Source: Natronomonas gomsonensis (GTDB lineage: Archaea > Halobacteriota > Halobacteria > Halobacteriales > Haloarculaceae). Taken from it: DNA of 64,000 nucleotides. The position numbers and the translations under genes are program-made. The stretch is from positions 186,001 to 250,000 of the forward strand of contig NZ_CP101323.1 in the NCBI RefSeq assembly GCF_024300825.1, given 5' to 3'. The notes under the pieces are model-generated. The model ran no database searches. It was not told the DNA's origin and was given only the letters and a program-made list of their open reading frames with translations. Each line of letters begins with the position of its first letter. The first letter of the stretch is position 1. Of this stretch, positions 25,051-33,122 are shown in pieces.

Positions 25051-25739
25051 GTGTTCAGATAAGCTGATTCCATGCGAAGGCGAAGGTTTGAAGCCAATTG
25101 TCGGCGGTGTCTGCTTCGGCGTTGCTGAAACAGTTTGAGAAGCTGGTAGCTCGCTGTTTTACCTCACGAAAGACACGTTCGACACTATTCCGATTTCCAT
25201 GTTTTTCGTATCTGAAATCGAGGCCGTGTCGATGGCAGGCGTCTTTCAGCGGTGCGGCGCTATCGATGAGGAAGACGGGGTCATCGACATCATGTTTCTC
25301 GCGGAGTTCGGTGAAGGATGCGTGGGCGAGAACGTTTGTTCTGGCTGGTTCAAGCTTTGTATGAAGCAATTCGTTTGTATTAGGATCGACAGCGGCGTAC
25401 AGCCAGTAGCGTTCGTCATTGAGCTGAATCACGGTCTCGTCAACTGCGACGTGATTCGGATGCCGACCAGATTCGGGCTGTAAATCTGCTTTGTGAACCC
25501 AGTTGTGAACGGTGGATCGAGCTCAACTGACACCAAACATCTCAAGAATAGAAACGGTATTCGAAAGTGATAGACCAGCCAAATGGAGTTGAATACCAAG
25601 CTTCATCAGGAGTTTCGGTGTTGCCTCTCGTTCCACAAAACCTAACTCAATCTGGTCGATACTACCACTGAGGCATGTGTTTTCGGGCATGAACCACTCA
25701 GAAAACACACCGCCTCACTCTTCATCCTTATCTGAACAC
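25051..25739 (-). mobile_element. Inactive IS6-family insertion sequence
   Basis: 13-base perfect terminal inverted repeats GTGTTCAGATAAG lie at 25051-25063 and, inverted, at 25727-25739. They flank one transposase frame broken by a stop codon. Length is 689 bases, close to haloarchaeal IS6 elements. Eight-base flanks outside the ends (GACCGGTA and CACGACAT) differ, so no target duplication remains. Confidence 0.85.
25055..25708 (-). pseudogene. IS6-type transposase with internal stop
   Basis: One frame codes an IS6-family DDE transposase. An N-terminal helix-turn-helix part (LAGLSLSNTVSILEMFGVS) runs into TGA at 25525-25523, then continues ARSTVHNWVHKADLQPE. The DDE residues are in HVAVDETVI, FLIDSAAPL and NSVERVFREVKQR. 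The stop most simply arose from CGA (Arg) to TGA. All catalytic residues remain, so the break may be recent. Confidence 0.88.
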
Positions 25740-25776
25740 CACGACATACATCTAGGAAAGAATAGTTATACAACCA

Positions 25777-26022
25777 CTACCACAGCGGTATACTGTAGGT
25801 ACAGCGCCTTTTGATAGGCATTTCACCGGAAACGTGGTGTGTGTCGGAGTCGATTCTTAGGATATCCCGAGCTATCATCTTGACCCAGCGGGCCTCTTGA
25901 CTCGATACACCGGAAACCCGGTGTCCTTTCGTAGGGGCTTCGGGTACGACAATGATTTCTCGCCATACCCGTGTCTGCTCTTCTTCGTGGAAATACTCAC
26001 TAATACGATACGATTCGATCAC
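25777..26022 (-). CDS. Doubtful 81-residue frame
   Basis: GTG at 26022 opens MIESYRISEYFHEEEQTRVW and the frame stays open to a TAG at 25777. Composition is plausible for a protein but no family is recognised. It sits between a dead IS and the Fic cassette, so it may be a gene fragment. Short palindromes (ACACCGG...CCGGTGT near 25908) lie within it. Confidence 0.25.
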   Translation of the reverse strand: MIESYRISEYFHEEEQTRVWREIIVVPEAPTKGHRVSGVSSQEARWVKMIARDILRIDSDTHHVSGEMPIKRRCTYSIPLW

Positions 26023-26062
26023 TATTCACCCCGCCAGACAATTCGAACGAACGCCACATTCA

Positions 26063-26104
26063 TTAACCAACAAAATTGCTCACTGCGTCTGTTATGTTGG
26101 TTAA
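26063..26104. repeat. Dyad 1 flanking the fic gene (3' side)
   Basis: TTAACCAACA (26063-26072) and TGTTGGTTAA (26095-26104) are inverted 10-base arms separated by 22 bases. The same dyad with the same 22-base spacer occurs at 27488-27531 on the other side of fic. Confidence 0.8.
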
Positions 26105-26198
26105 ACAGCACCAACAAAGGAATCATAATTCAATCTAATCTCAACTCTCATTCTCCGACAGAGCAGGCAGAACGTCTCAGGACTGCCACCGAGGTAGT

Positions 26199-27344
26199 TT
26201 ACTCGAGAATATTGAACACATCAACGGCTTTGTACTCTTTTCCGCGTTCTTTCCCGGTTACTTCCTCGATGAGGCCATCCGATTCGAGATCGTCGACGAC
26301 CTTGTAGGCAGTCCGACGAGAGACATCGAGATACCCCACGAGATTCGGTGCGGTAAAATACGGATACTGGAGTAACTGGCGTGCAAACTGATCCGTTTTC
26401 GTGTTGCCCGGATACTCCTTCTCGTAGCGCTCCTGGAGTTCACGGAGCTGGTGGGTTCGGTCGTACGATGTTTCCGCTTGACTTCGGAGCCCTTCGAGGA
26501 AAAATTGGAACCATTCGTTCCACGCACCCTCGTCACTGACCGCCCGCATTCGTTCAACGTATTCGACTTTGTGCCGGTTGAAGTATGCGCTCGGGTAGAT
26601 GTACGGACTCTCGAGATACCCTTGGCTCGTCAAATAGAGAATAATGAGGAGGCGGCCAAGTCGACCGTTCCCGTCCGAGAACGGATGGACTGTCTCGAAA
26701 AAGTAGTGGATAATTGCAGCATCCACGAGTGGATGATACTGTCCGCCCATCTGGACGTATCCCTCAAGAGACTGCATCAGTGCGTCGAGCGCTTCCGGCG
26801 GTGGGGGAACGAACGGGCGTTCTCCTGACTGGGGACTTGTTAGATGAACCATGTGGTCCCGGAAGTCCCCGACAACGTCTCCGTCGTTTCGGACGTCTTC
26901 AAGCAGCATCGAGTGAAGGCGTTTGATGAGCGAGAGCGTTATTTCATCTCCACTCTTGACTTTCTCGAGCCCGTGGGTAAGCGCGTTCTCGTAATTGAGT
27001 GCCTCTTTCAGGTCTTTTTCGACTGTCGGGTCTGTTTCACCCGTGGGATTCTGGGTGTGATACGCCTCAACGTCTTGGTATACAACATCTGCCCCTTCGA
27101 TACGTGCGGATTCGACAGCCTCAATCCGAATAAGTGAGGTATAGAGTACTGTTGAGAAGTCAACAGTTGAACTGATACCGTCGACACGACCGATCTGATG
27201 TGCGGCATCAGCTACGAGAGCGTGTGTCTGATCGGTGATTTCAAGCTTTGGCTCTACAGGGAGCGTTTCAGGCGAATAGTATGGATTTGGGTGGTAGGAG
27301 ACGTATGTCCCTGGCGCGCGATCGGGAAGCTCTTTCGGGGACAT
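26199..27344 (-). CDS. Fic-domain protein with self-inhibitory helix and C-terminal HTH
   Basis: 381 residues. The catalytic Fic motif HPFSDGNGRLGR lies at 220-231; Fic enzymes usually transfer AMP to target proteins. A class II inhibitory motif, S79-A-R-I-E83-G84, is present in the N-terminal domain (SARIEG fits [S/T]xxxE[G/N]) and should block activity until relieved. The C-terminus (~310-381) is a winged helix (PNLVGYLDVSRRTAYKVVDDLESDGLIEE), common in Fic proteins of archaea. It is a single gene with no antitoxin partner, as expected for the class II type. Flanked by matching dyads. Confidence 0.93.
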   Translation of the reverse strand: MSPKELPDRAPGTYVSYHPNPYYSPETLPVEPKLEITDQTHALVADAAHQIGRVDGISSTVDFSTVLYTSLIRIEAVESARIEGADVVYQDVEAYHTQNPTGETDPTVEKDLKEALNYENALTHGLEKVKSGDEITLSLIKRLHSMLLEDVRNDGDVVGDFRDHMVHLTSPQSGERPFVPPPPEALDALMQSLEGYVQMGGQYHPLVDAAIIHYFFETVHPFSDGNGRLGRLLIILYLTSQGYLESPYIYPSAYFNRHKVEYVERMRAVSDEGAWNEWFQFFLEGLRSQAETSYDRTHQLRELQERYEKEYPGNTKTDQFARQLLQYPYFTAPNLVGYLDVSRRTAYKVVDDLESDGLIEEVTGKERGKEYKAVDVFNILE

Positions 27345-27487
27345 CTCGGTAGTAACACAATCTATCTCTGTTGGTATAGGTGTTTTTATAGCCAGTATAC
27401 GAACTGACTGTTTCCTATTCTGTTGTTCTAATCAAGGACGGAGTGGTATACGTGCAATCTTCAGTACGCGCCTTCATGAGAACCGTC

Positions 27488-27531
27488 ATTAACCAACAAT
27501 ACTTCTCCAAACGACCCTTGTGTTGGTTAAT
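27488..27531. repeat. Dyad 2 flanking the fic gene (5' side)
   Basis: ATTAACCAACA (27488-27498) and TGTTGGTTAAT (27521-27531) are perfect 11-base inverted arms with a 22-base spacer, about 145 bases upstream of the fic start. Same arms and spacer as the dyad beyond the fic stop. Confidence 0.8.
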
Positions 27532-27574
27532 ATTGCTTGGTATTCGCGAACGCCGTCAACTCCGATACCCGTGA

Positions 27575-27937
27575 GGACATCTGACGGTCCCACCGATTCA
27601 ATGTCACAACGATGGGAGCAGTACGTTCACGCTCATCGGGACGGAAGCGGCGATACAGAACGCGGTCGACGGCGTTCCTGATGGAGTGGATGTTACGATT
27701 GACGCGGTCGGCGCCGGGCCTGTCGCACAGAACGCCGTCGCGGACAACCTCTCGCCGAAGCAGCGCGAAGCCGTCCAAGCCGCACTCCGAGTCGGATACT
27801 ACGACATCCCTCGGGAGGCGTCGTCACAGGACGTCGCCCAAGCGCTGGATTGTGCGACGGCGACGGCTTCCGAGCACCTCCGGAAAGCCGAATCCCGTAT
27901 CCTATCGATGCTGTTCGCCGAGACGGATGCCCGATAG
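27575..27937 (+). pseudogene. 5'-truncated HTH-10 (Bat-type) regulator
   Basis: The frame from 27575 reads LTVPPIQ...FTLIGTEAAIQNAVDGVPDGVDVTIDAVG and then a complete HTH-10 domain (LSPKQREAVQAALRVGYYDIPREASSQDVAQALDCATATASEHLRKAES). HTH-10 proteins are normally over 200 residues with an N-terminal sensing region, which is absent: an in-frame TGA lies at 27572 and no ATG is available. A GTG at 27686 could still make the DNA-binding part alone (83 residues). The break lies within about 45 bases of dyad 2 of the fic cassette. Confidence 0.7.
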
Positions 27938-27981
27938 TAGAAGCCGACTTTGTTTCCGTGAGTCTTCGATACGCTGTGTGT

Positions 27982-29163
27982 CTATACGTTCTCCAGATCC
28001 CGATCTATGTCCTCGATGAGGTCGGAGGTGTCTTCGATGCCAACCGACATCCGAACCAGCGACTCCGAAATCCCGGCTTCTCGTCGTTCCTCCGGTGAAA
28101 TGAACGACGCCGACATCGTCCACGGATGGTCGACGAGCGACTCGACACCACCGAGGCTGACGGCAATCGTAAACACGTCCAGTTCTTCGAGAACGGCCCT
28201 CGTCTCCGCTTCGGTCGCGTCCAACTCGAAGGAGACGATGCCACCGAACCCGTCCATCTGCCGTCTCGCCAGTTCGTGTTGGGGATGTGATTCGAGTCCG
28301 GGATAGTTGACTCGAGAGACCGAGGGGTGTTCGAGGAGATGCTCGGCAATCGCTCGGGCGTTCGTTTCGTGTTTGCCCATTCGAAGCGGGAACGTCTTCG
28401 TCCCGCGAAGCACCAGATAGGAGTCGAACGGGGCCAGAAGGTTCCCGAGCGTGTACGCCTGTAGTTCCGAGATGCGATTGGCGAGTGCGGGGTCGCTCGT
28501 CGCCACCGCACCGCCGGTGGAGTCGCTGTGACCGTTCAGGTACTTCGTAGTGCTGTGAACGACGAGGTCGGCGCCCTGCTCCAACGGCCGCTGGAAATAC
28601 GGCGTCGCAAAGGTGTTATCGACGCCGAGTGGAATCCCGTGGTCGTCGGCTATCGACGCTACTGCGTCTAGGTCACAGAGTTTCAACAGCGGGTTCGTCG
28701 GCGTCTCCATCCACAGTAGCGTCGTCTCGGGACGTATCGCGGTCTCGACGTTCGTCGTATCCGTCGCATCCACGTATTCGATGTCCACGCCGAGTTTTCC
28801 CCGGAGGAACTCCTTGAAGAGGAGCCGCGTCCCGCCGTAGACGCCATCGAAGGCGACGATGTGGTCACCGGGGTCACAGAGCGCAAGGCCCGCCGTCGCG
28901 ATGGCAGCAGTACCCGAACTGAAGGCTATCGCCTCACTCGCTCCCGTCAGGTCGGCCAACCGCGTTTCGAGCGCCTCCCGAGTCGGATTTCCGAACCGCG
29001 AGTACTTGTAGCCGTGCGCTGACTCTCCCGGCGCATCCATCTCGTGGTGGGTGGCCAGGTGAATGGGCGAGACGACATCGCCGGAGACAGAACTGAGTTC
29101 GTCGGTGTTCTCACCACTGTGGACCGCATCAGTCGCGAGGTCAGTTCCGGTGTCGTCGCTCAT
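27982..29163 (-). CDS. Cystathionine gamma-synthase/lyase family PLP enzyme
   Basis: 393 residues. Cys/Met-metabolism PLP-dependent transferase: YSRFGNPTREALETRLADLTG substrate loop, AFSSGTAAIATAGLAL cofactor phosphate site, ETPTNPLLKL, VDNTFATPYFQRPLEQGADLV, and the PLP lysine in HSTTKYLNGHSD. SLGGVESLVDHPWTMSA is the C-terminal signature. The family includes gamma-synthases, gamma-lyases and O-acetylhomoserine sulfhydrylases, and sequence alone does not decide. It acts in methionine/cysteine interconversion in the cytosol. Confidence 0.93.
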   Translation of the reverse strand: MSDDTGTDLATDAVHSGENTDELSSVSGDVVSPIHLATHHEMDAPGESAHGYKYSRFGNPTREALETRLADLTGASEAIAFSSGTAAIATAGLALCDPGDHIVAFDGVYGGTRLLFKEFLRGKLGVDIEYVDATDTTNVETAIRPETTLLWMETPTNPLLKLCDLDAVASIADDHGIPLGVDNTFATPYFQRPLEQGADLVVHSTTKYLNGHSDSTGGAVATSDPALANRISELQAYTLGNLLAPFDSYLVLRGTKTFPLRMGKHETNARAIAEHLLEHPSVSRVNYPGLESHPQHELARRQMDGFGGIVSFELDATEAETRAVLEELDVFTIAVSLGGVESLVDHPWTMSASFISPEERREAGISESLVRMSVGIEDTSDLIEDIDRDLENV

Positions 29164-29229
29164 GAGGGCAAGCAGTCTCGGCCCGTGAATGAATCCCTCG
29201 GCTCGCCGACCCGGCCATCGTCTCCCGAC

Positions 29230-29607
29230 TCAATCACGTCTCGGAACATCGCCCTCCGGGGGTTCTTCCCCCCAGTCCGCTTCCCATTCGGCCAGTTCGC
29301 CTAGCGCGTCGAGGAGTCCCTCGCCTTTCGAAGTGAGTCGATAGTAGACGGCGACCGGCGCCGCTTCTTCCATTCGGCGGGTGACGACGTCGTTCTCGAC
29401 CAGTTCGTCGAGGGCGTCCGAGAGGGTCTTCGAGCGGGCGTTCGTCGCTTCCTTGAGTTCGTTGAACCGCTGTTCGCCGTCGGCGAGTGCGTAGATGACG
29501 TTCAGGCGCCACGGCGTTCCGACCTTGTCGATGGCTTGGATAACGGGACACGCAGAGGAGTTGTGCGCTTCGATTTCGTGTTGTCGTGTTTCAGTTTCGG
29601 CAGACAT
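29230..29607 (-). CDS. HxlR-family transcriptional regulator
   Basis: 125 residues, start ATG 29607. The HxlR motif set is present: CPVIQAIDKVGTPWRLNVIYAL with the conserved Cys19 and Trp, LADGEQRFNELKEATNARSKTLSDALDELVENDVVTRR as the helix-turn-helix, and the wing VYYRLTSKGEGLLDAL. HxlR regulators sense electrophiles or redox changes, often through this N-terminal Cys. It follows the FMN reductase by two bases and probably controls that operon. Confidence 0.9.
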   Translation of the reverse strand: MSAETETRQHEIEAHNSSACPVIQAIDKVGTPWRLNVIYALADGEQRFNELKEATNARSKTLSDALDELVENDVVTRRMEEAAPVAVYYRLTSKGEGLLDALGELAEWEADWGEEPPEGDVPRRD

Positions 29608-29609
29608 GA

Positions 29610-30194
29610 TTAATCAGCCGTAGGAACGGCACAGGCCGAGGGGGCGTCCGGGTACGATTCGACGTTCGCGTAGTCGACGAGCTGGCCTCCGAGCGCGTCG
29701 ATACGTTCGAGTAAACCCTCGTCGGTCAACTCGCCGTCCTCGAAGGCGCTGTGGGAGTCCGGAATCGCGACTTGCGTGGGGAGCACCCAGGCGTCCAGTT
29801 CGCGGGCGACCGACCGAAGATGCTCCAGGGCAGGTGTCGGGAACCCACCGCCGGAGACGGCCAACAGCCCGACCGTCGTTTCTTCGAATTCGTCGAACCC
29901 ACAGTAGTCCAACGCGGTTTTCAGCGGCGAGGAGTACGACCCGTGGTACATCGGCGTCCCCAGCAACACCGCGTCGGCACGCCGGATGCGGCGACGAAGC
30001 GAGTCGGCATCGCCGGCATCCGTTCGGTCCGGGTCAAAGAGGGGAAGGTCGAGGTTCGAGAGGTCGACGAAGTCCGTCTCGGCACCGCGAACTTCGGCAG
30101 CCGTCAGTGCTCGCTGTAGCGCGCGATGGGTGTAACTCCCGTCCCGCTGACTTCCACATACTGCGACTACATGTTTGGAATCGGTTACTTCCAT
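29610..30194 (-). CDS. NADPH-dependent FMN reductase (flavodoxin-like)
   Basis: 194 residues. The N-terminal strand VVAVCGSQRDGSYTHRAL carries the FMN-phosphate loop GSxRxxS-like, and PMYHGSYSSPLKTALDYCG is the family's second signature. Such enzymes reduce FMN, quinones or azo compounds with NADPH. It is the first gene of an operon with the HxlR regulator, which implies a redox or quinone stress role. Confidence 0.9.
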   Translation of the reverse strand: MEVTDSKHVVAVCGSQRDGSYTHRALQRALTAAEVRGAETDFVDLSNLDLPLFDPDRTDAGDADSLRRRIRRADAVLLGTPMYHGSYSSPLKTALDYCGFDEFEETTVGLLAVSGGGFPTPALEHLRSVARELDAWVLPTQVAIPDSHSAFEDGELTDEGLLERIDALGGQLVDYANVESYPDAPSACAVPTAD

Positions 30195-30260
30195 GTGTGG
30201 TCAAAACCCACGTTAGGATAGTAAGTAAAAGCTCGGTGAGATGAATTACAGTAAATATTC

Positions 30261-31199
30261 TTATGTGTTTAATTCGCGCTCGACAGAAACGTTGAACGAC
30301 TCGTCGACGACACAAACCAGCTGCTCGTCCCCGTCCTGTATCGTGACCTCGATGGCCATCGAGTCTGCCATTCGAAGACCGATCGCATCGGCGTCGACGA
30401 CGAAGCCGAGGTCCCACAGGGGTGTCCGTCGAATGTCGATTCCCGCCTCGTGGAGTCGTCCCGTAATCGAGGGGCGCGACAGGAGCACGACCCCGACCGG
30501 GATGAAACTGTAGAAACTGCACCGTTCGCAGTCGACCGAGACGACCGCTGGGTGGTCGCGAGCGAAGTACTCGTCGTAGCGGTCCAGTTCTTCGAGGACG
30601 CCGATACAGATTCCGTGGTCGTCGACGTTGCTGGCGAACTCGCGGTCGATTCGACCGGCACAGAACGGACAGACCCCATCGAGCGCACACGACCAGATAA
30701 GTCGCGTCCGTCGGTCGAAGGCGTTCACGATCTCCTCGGGGTCTCTGTCAGCCGTTCCACCGGGGTCGAACGGCCACTCCAGAGCGCGGTTCCCGCAGTC
30801 CGGACAGTGGACACGGCCGATGAAGTCGGTGCCGTATTCGAAGGTCAACGAGGCAGTACAGTCACGGCAGTCGGCGTCGAGTTCGACGGGGTTGACGGCG
30901 GCCTGTTCGTGGAAGACGCCGCTTTGAATCGCGTCGAGAACGCGGTGTCCGGGATACTGGAGTTCGTAGCCGTCGTCCGTCTGGGCGACGAAGTGGCCCT
31001 GAAGCTCCGAAAGGTGATACGTGAATTTCCCGGAGTCACGTTCGCCGACTGCCGAGCGAAGCTCGGAGAACGACAGTGAGAACCCGGGCGCGTCCCACAG
31101 CGCGAGCAGAATCTCCAGCCGGAGGTCGTGGCTCAGCGTCATGAACGCCGACTCGGCGTCGGCGACCCCACCGCTCGTTTCGGCGGATTCGTTGGCCAT
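30261..31199 (-). CDS. ArsR-like winged-helix protein with zinc-ribbon C-terminal domain
   Basis: 312 residues from ATG 31199 (MANESAETSGG). N-terminal winged helix: FMTLSHDLRLEILLALWDAPGFSLSFSELRSAVGERDSGKFTYHLSELQGHFV. It is followed by a long sensor domain with CxxC pairs (DCRDCTAS; VHCPDCGNRA; GVCPFCAGR; VDCERCSFYS), probably binding zinc. This is a known haloarchaeal architecture of unknown ligand. It is divergent from nothing close; the MFS gene follows in the same direction upstream. Confidence 0.82.
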   Translation of the reverse strand: MANESAETSGGVADAESAFMTLSHDLRLEILLALWDAPGFSLSFSELRSAVGERDSGKFTYHLSELQGHFVAQTDDGYELQYPGHRVLDAIQSGVFHEQAAVNPVELDADCRDCTASLTFEYGTDFIGRVHCPDCGNRALEWPFDPGGTADRDPEEIVNAFDRRTRLIWSCALDGVCPFCAGRIDREFASNVDDHGICIGVLEELDRYDEYFARDHPAVVSVDCERCSFYSFIPVGVVLLSRPSITGRLHEAGIDIRRTPLWDLGFVVDADAIGLRMADSMAIEVTIQDGDEQLVCVVDESFNVSVERELNT

Positions 31200-31240
31200 A
31201 GCTACCAACGCGTCCGATTCCGCTTAAAAATTGGTTCCAT

Positions 31241-32434
31241 TTATCTAGCGACAAAGAGGACTCCTGCTACGACTGCGGCACCGAGTCCCGCACCGAGGAG
31301 TGTACGCTGGTAGCCGATTTTACCGCTCAGTAGGGTGAACGCGATGGGTCCCACGGCTTGGCTGATGCCGATTGTCGTCGTCTGGAGACTCATCACGCCC
31401 CCGCGGACGTGAGTCGGGGCGAGGGAACTGATTCCGCCGAACAACGTCGGTGTGACGAGTCCACTGCCGACGCCGAAGACGAGAAGTCCTCCGACGAGGG
31501 CCGTTTGACTGTCGGTGAGGCCGACGATGAGAAACCCGACTGCATACAACAGGAACCCGACAGCGAGGTGTTTCGCCGTCGACAGCCGGGTGGTCACCCG
31601 CCAGTTCTGCGTCGAAACGACCGCCGTCACCAACAGGACGGCGCTCGTGACCAGTCCCACCGTCGTCGCGGTAACCCCGAACCTCCCGGTGAGATAGAAC
31701 GGAAGCGCCGTGTACAGTCCTCCAAACAGGAGGCTAAACGACAGGAACATCACTCCATACAGCGCGAAAGCACGCTGCGCCGGAATCGTCTGCAACGCTT
31801 CCCTGAGGTATCCCCTGTCGCTTGAACCCGATTCGGTCCTCCGTTCGTCCAGTGTCCACAGGACAAGACCCGCGACTGGGAGTGTAAGCGCGTACATGAG
31901 GAACGGCGCGTTCCACACGCGGGTCGCGAGGTATCCGCCAATGACGGGGTAGGCGGCAGTCCCGAGCGAGAGCATCGCGGATGTCACGCCCATAACGGCG
32001 TCGTGTTGGCGGCCGGTGTATCGGTCACCGACGACGGTCATCGCAAGAGCGGAGAGAACGCTCCCGGCGGCGAATCCCTGGACGACACGCAGACCGAGCG
32101 CCACCGAGAAGTCGTCGGTGAACCAGACAGCGAACCCGGCGAGGCCGAACACCACGAGACAGCCGGAGAGGACGTATCGCCGGCCGACGCGGTCGGCAAG
32201 CGCTCCGATAACCGGCGCCAGTACGATACCAGGGAGCGCATACAGCGTGATGAGCAGGCCAGCACGGGACTCCGAGACGCCGAATACGGATTGGACCTCG
32301 GGAAGAACTGGACTAATCATCGGGACGTCCATCGGCGTCATCAGCGTGGCTGCAAGAATCGCGAGTAACGCCGGCGACCGCCACGGAACGCCGACTGCAC
32401 TCTCCGAGGCACTCGAGTTTTCAGTCGCCGGCAT
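31241..32434 (-). CDS. MFS transporter (12 TM, drug-exporter type)
   Basis: 397 residues with 12 predicted hydrophobic helices. MFS motif A appears as GALADRVGRRYVLSG between TM2 and TM3, and a TM5 motif resembling antiporters (AMLSLGTAAYPVIGGYLA) is visible, so it is probably a proton-coupled efflux pump. It begins six bases after the stop of the DoxX gene; the two probably form one operon whose promoter carries the TCAGGTATACC box near 33020. Confidence 0.9.
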   Translation of the reverse strand: MPATENSSASESAVGVPWRSPALLAILAATLMTPMDVPMISPVLPEVQSVFGVSESRAGLLITLYALPGIVLAPVIGALADRVGRRYVLSGCLVVFGLAGFAVWFTDDFSVALGLRVVQGFAAGSVLSALAMTVVGDRYTGRQHDAVMGVTSAMLSLGTAAYPVIGGYLATRVWNAPFLMYALTLPVAGLVLWTLDERRTESGSSDRGYLREALQTIPAQRAFALYGVMFLSFSLLFGGLYTALPFYLTGRFGVTATTVGLVTSAVLLVTAVVSTQNWRVTTRLSTAKHLAVGFLLYAVGFLIVGLTDSQTALVGGLLVFGVGSGLVTPTLFGGISSLAPTHVRGGVMSLQTTTIGISQAVGPIAFTLLSGKIGYQRTLLGAGLGAAVVAGVLFVAR

Positions 32435-32440
32435 GGGGTA

Positions 32441-32857
32441 TCAGAGCCCGATGCCGACTGCCAGCGGCCACGTCCCGACGGAAACCGACAGGAACAGGAG
32501 AGCGGCACCGATTAGGCCGGCGTTCTTGAGGAAGTGAATCTGTTCGTTCTGTCGGTCCTGGCCGTCCATCGTCCAGAAGTCGTGCATGATGACCGTAATC
32601 GGGACGAGAAAGCCCACGATTGCGAGGACACCGAGGGTCGGGTAGACGCCGAAGAGCACCGAAAGCGCCCCAACGACTAACCCGAGACTCCCCAACGGCA
32701 CGGTAACCGACGCCAGCGGTGCCCCCTTGCTCTTGGCGTAGCCGACCGATGATTCGAGGTCGAGCAGGTTTCCGACAGCGAGGTATCCGACTACGAGCGC
32801 GAATAGCGCTCGACCGAGCAGGAAGGCGACATCTGAGACGGCTGCTGGAAGCGCCAT
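32441..32857 (-). CDS. DoxX-family membrane protein
   Basis: 138 residues, four hydrophobic helices. The DoxX features GRALFALVVGYLAVGNL at the N-terminus, then GAPLASVTVPLGSLGLVVGALSVLFG, and HDFWTMDGQDRQNEQIHFLKNAGLIGAALLF near the C-terminus match the family. DoxX proteins are linked to thiol and quinone redox in membranes. The start ATG overlaps by one base the stop of a tiny upstream frame. Confidence 0.88.
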   Translation of the reverse strand: MALPAAVSDVAFLLGRALFALVVGYLAVGNLLDLESSVGYAKSKGAPLASVTVPLGSLGLVVGALSVLFGVYPTLGVLAIVGFLVPITVIMHDFWTMDGQDRQNEQIHFLKNAGLIGAALLFLSVSVGTWPLAVGIGL

Positions 32858-32952
32858 CAGTTCTCACCTCGCTGGAACCCGCGAATGAGTTGGCTTCTGT
32901 TCGATAGCGTCGTTCCGACGATTACGTATCGGATGTCGTTCGGTGACTTCAT
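32857..32952 (-). CDS. Possible 31-residue leader peptide before DoxX
   Basis: ATG 32952 opens MKSPNDIRYVIVGTTLSNRS; the TGA at 32859-32857 shares its last base with the DoxX ATG (TGATG). Such an overlap suggests translational coupling. It is basic and soluble. No family recognised; the evidence is only frame geometry. Confidence 0.35.
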   Translation of the reverse strand: MKSPNDIRYVIVGTTLSNRSQLIRGFQRGEN

Positions 32953-32987
32953 CGCACTTGGAGAAAAGGAGGTCAAGTAAAAATATT

Positions 32988-33030
32988 TCAGGCAAGTTAC
33001 ACTATACTTGGTTTATTCCGGTATACCTGA
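32988..33030 (-). promoter_or_regulatory. Regulatory boxes before the DoxX/MFS operon
   Basis: Read on the minus strand: TCAGGTATACC (33030-33020), a 16-base gap, then AGTGTAACTTGCCTGA (33003-32988). Both parts recur upstream of the DsbA gene at 34286-34315, and TCAGGTATAC recurs at 37697. Probable operator of a shared regulator. Confidence 0.6.
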
Positions 33031-33122
33031 ATTCGAATTGCGGTGATTTACCGACTAATAGGCTGTAGAAGCCCTGGTTAACAGAACTGGTCGTCCTCTG
33101 TACAGATTAGAAGATTTGATGA

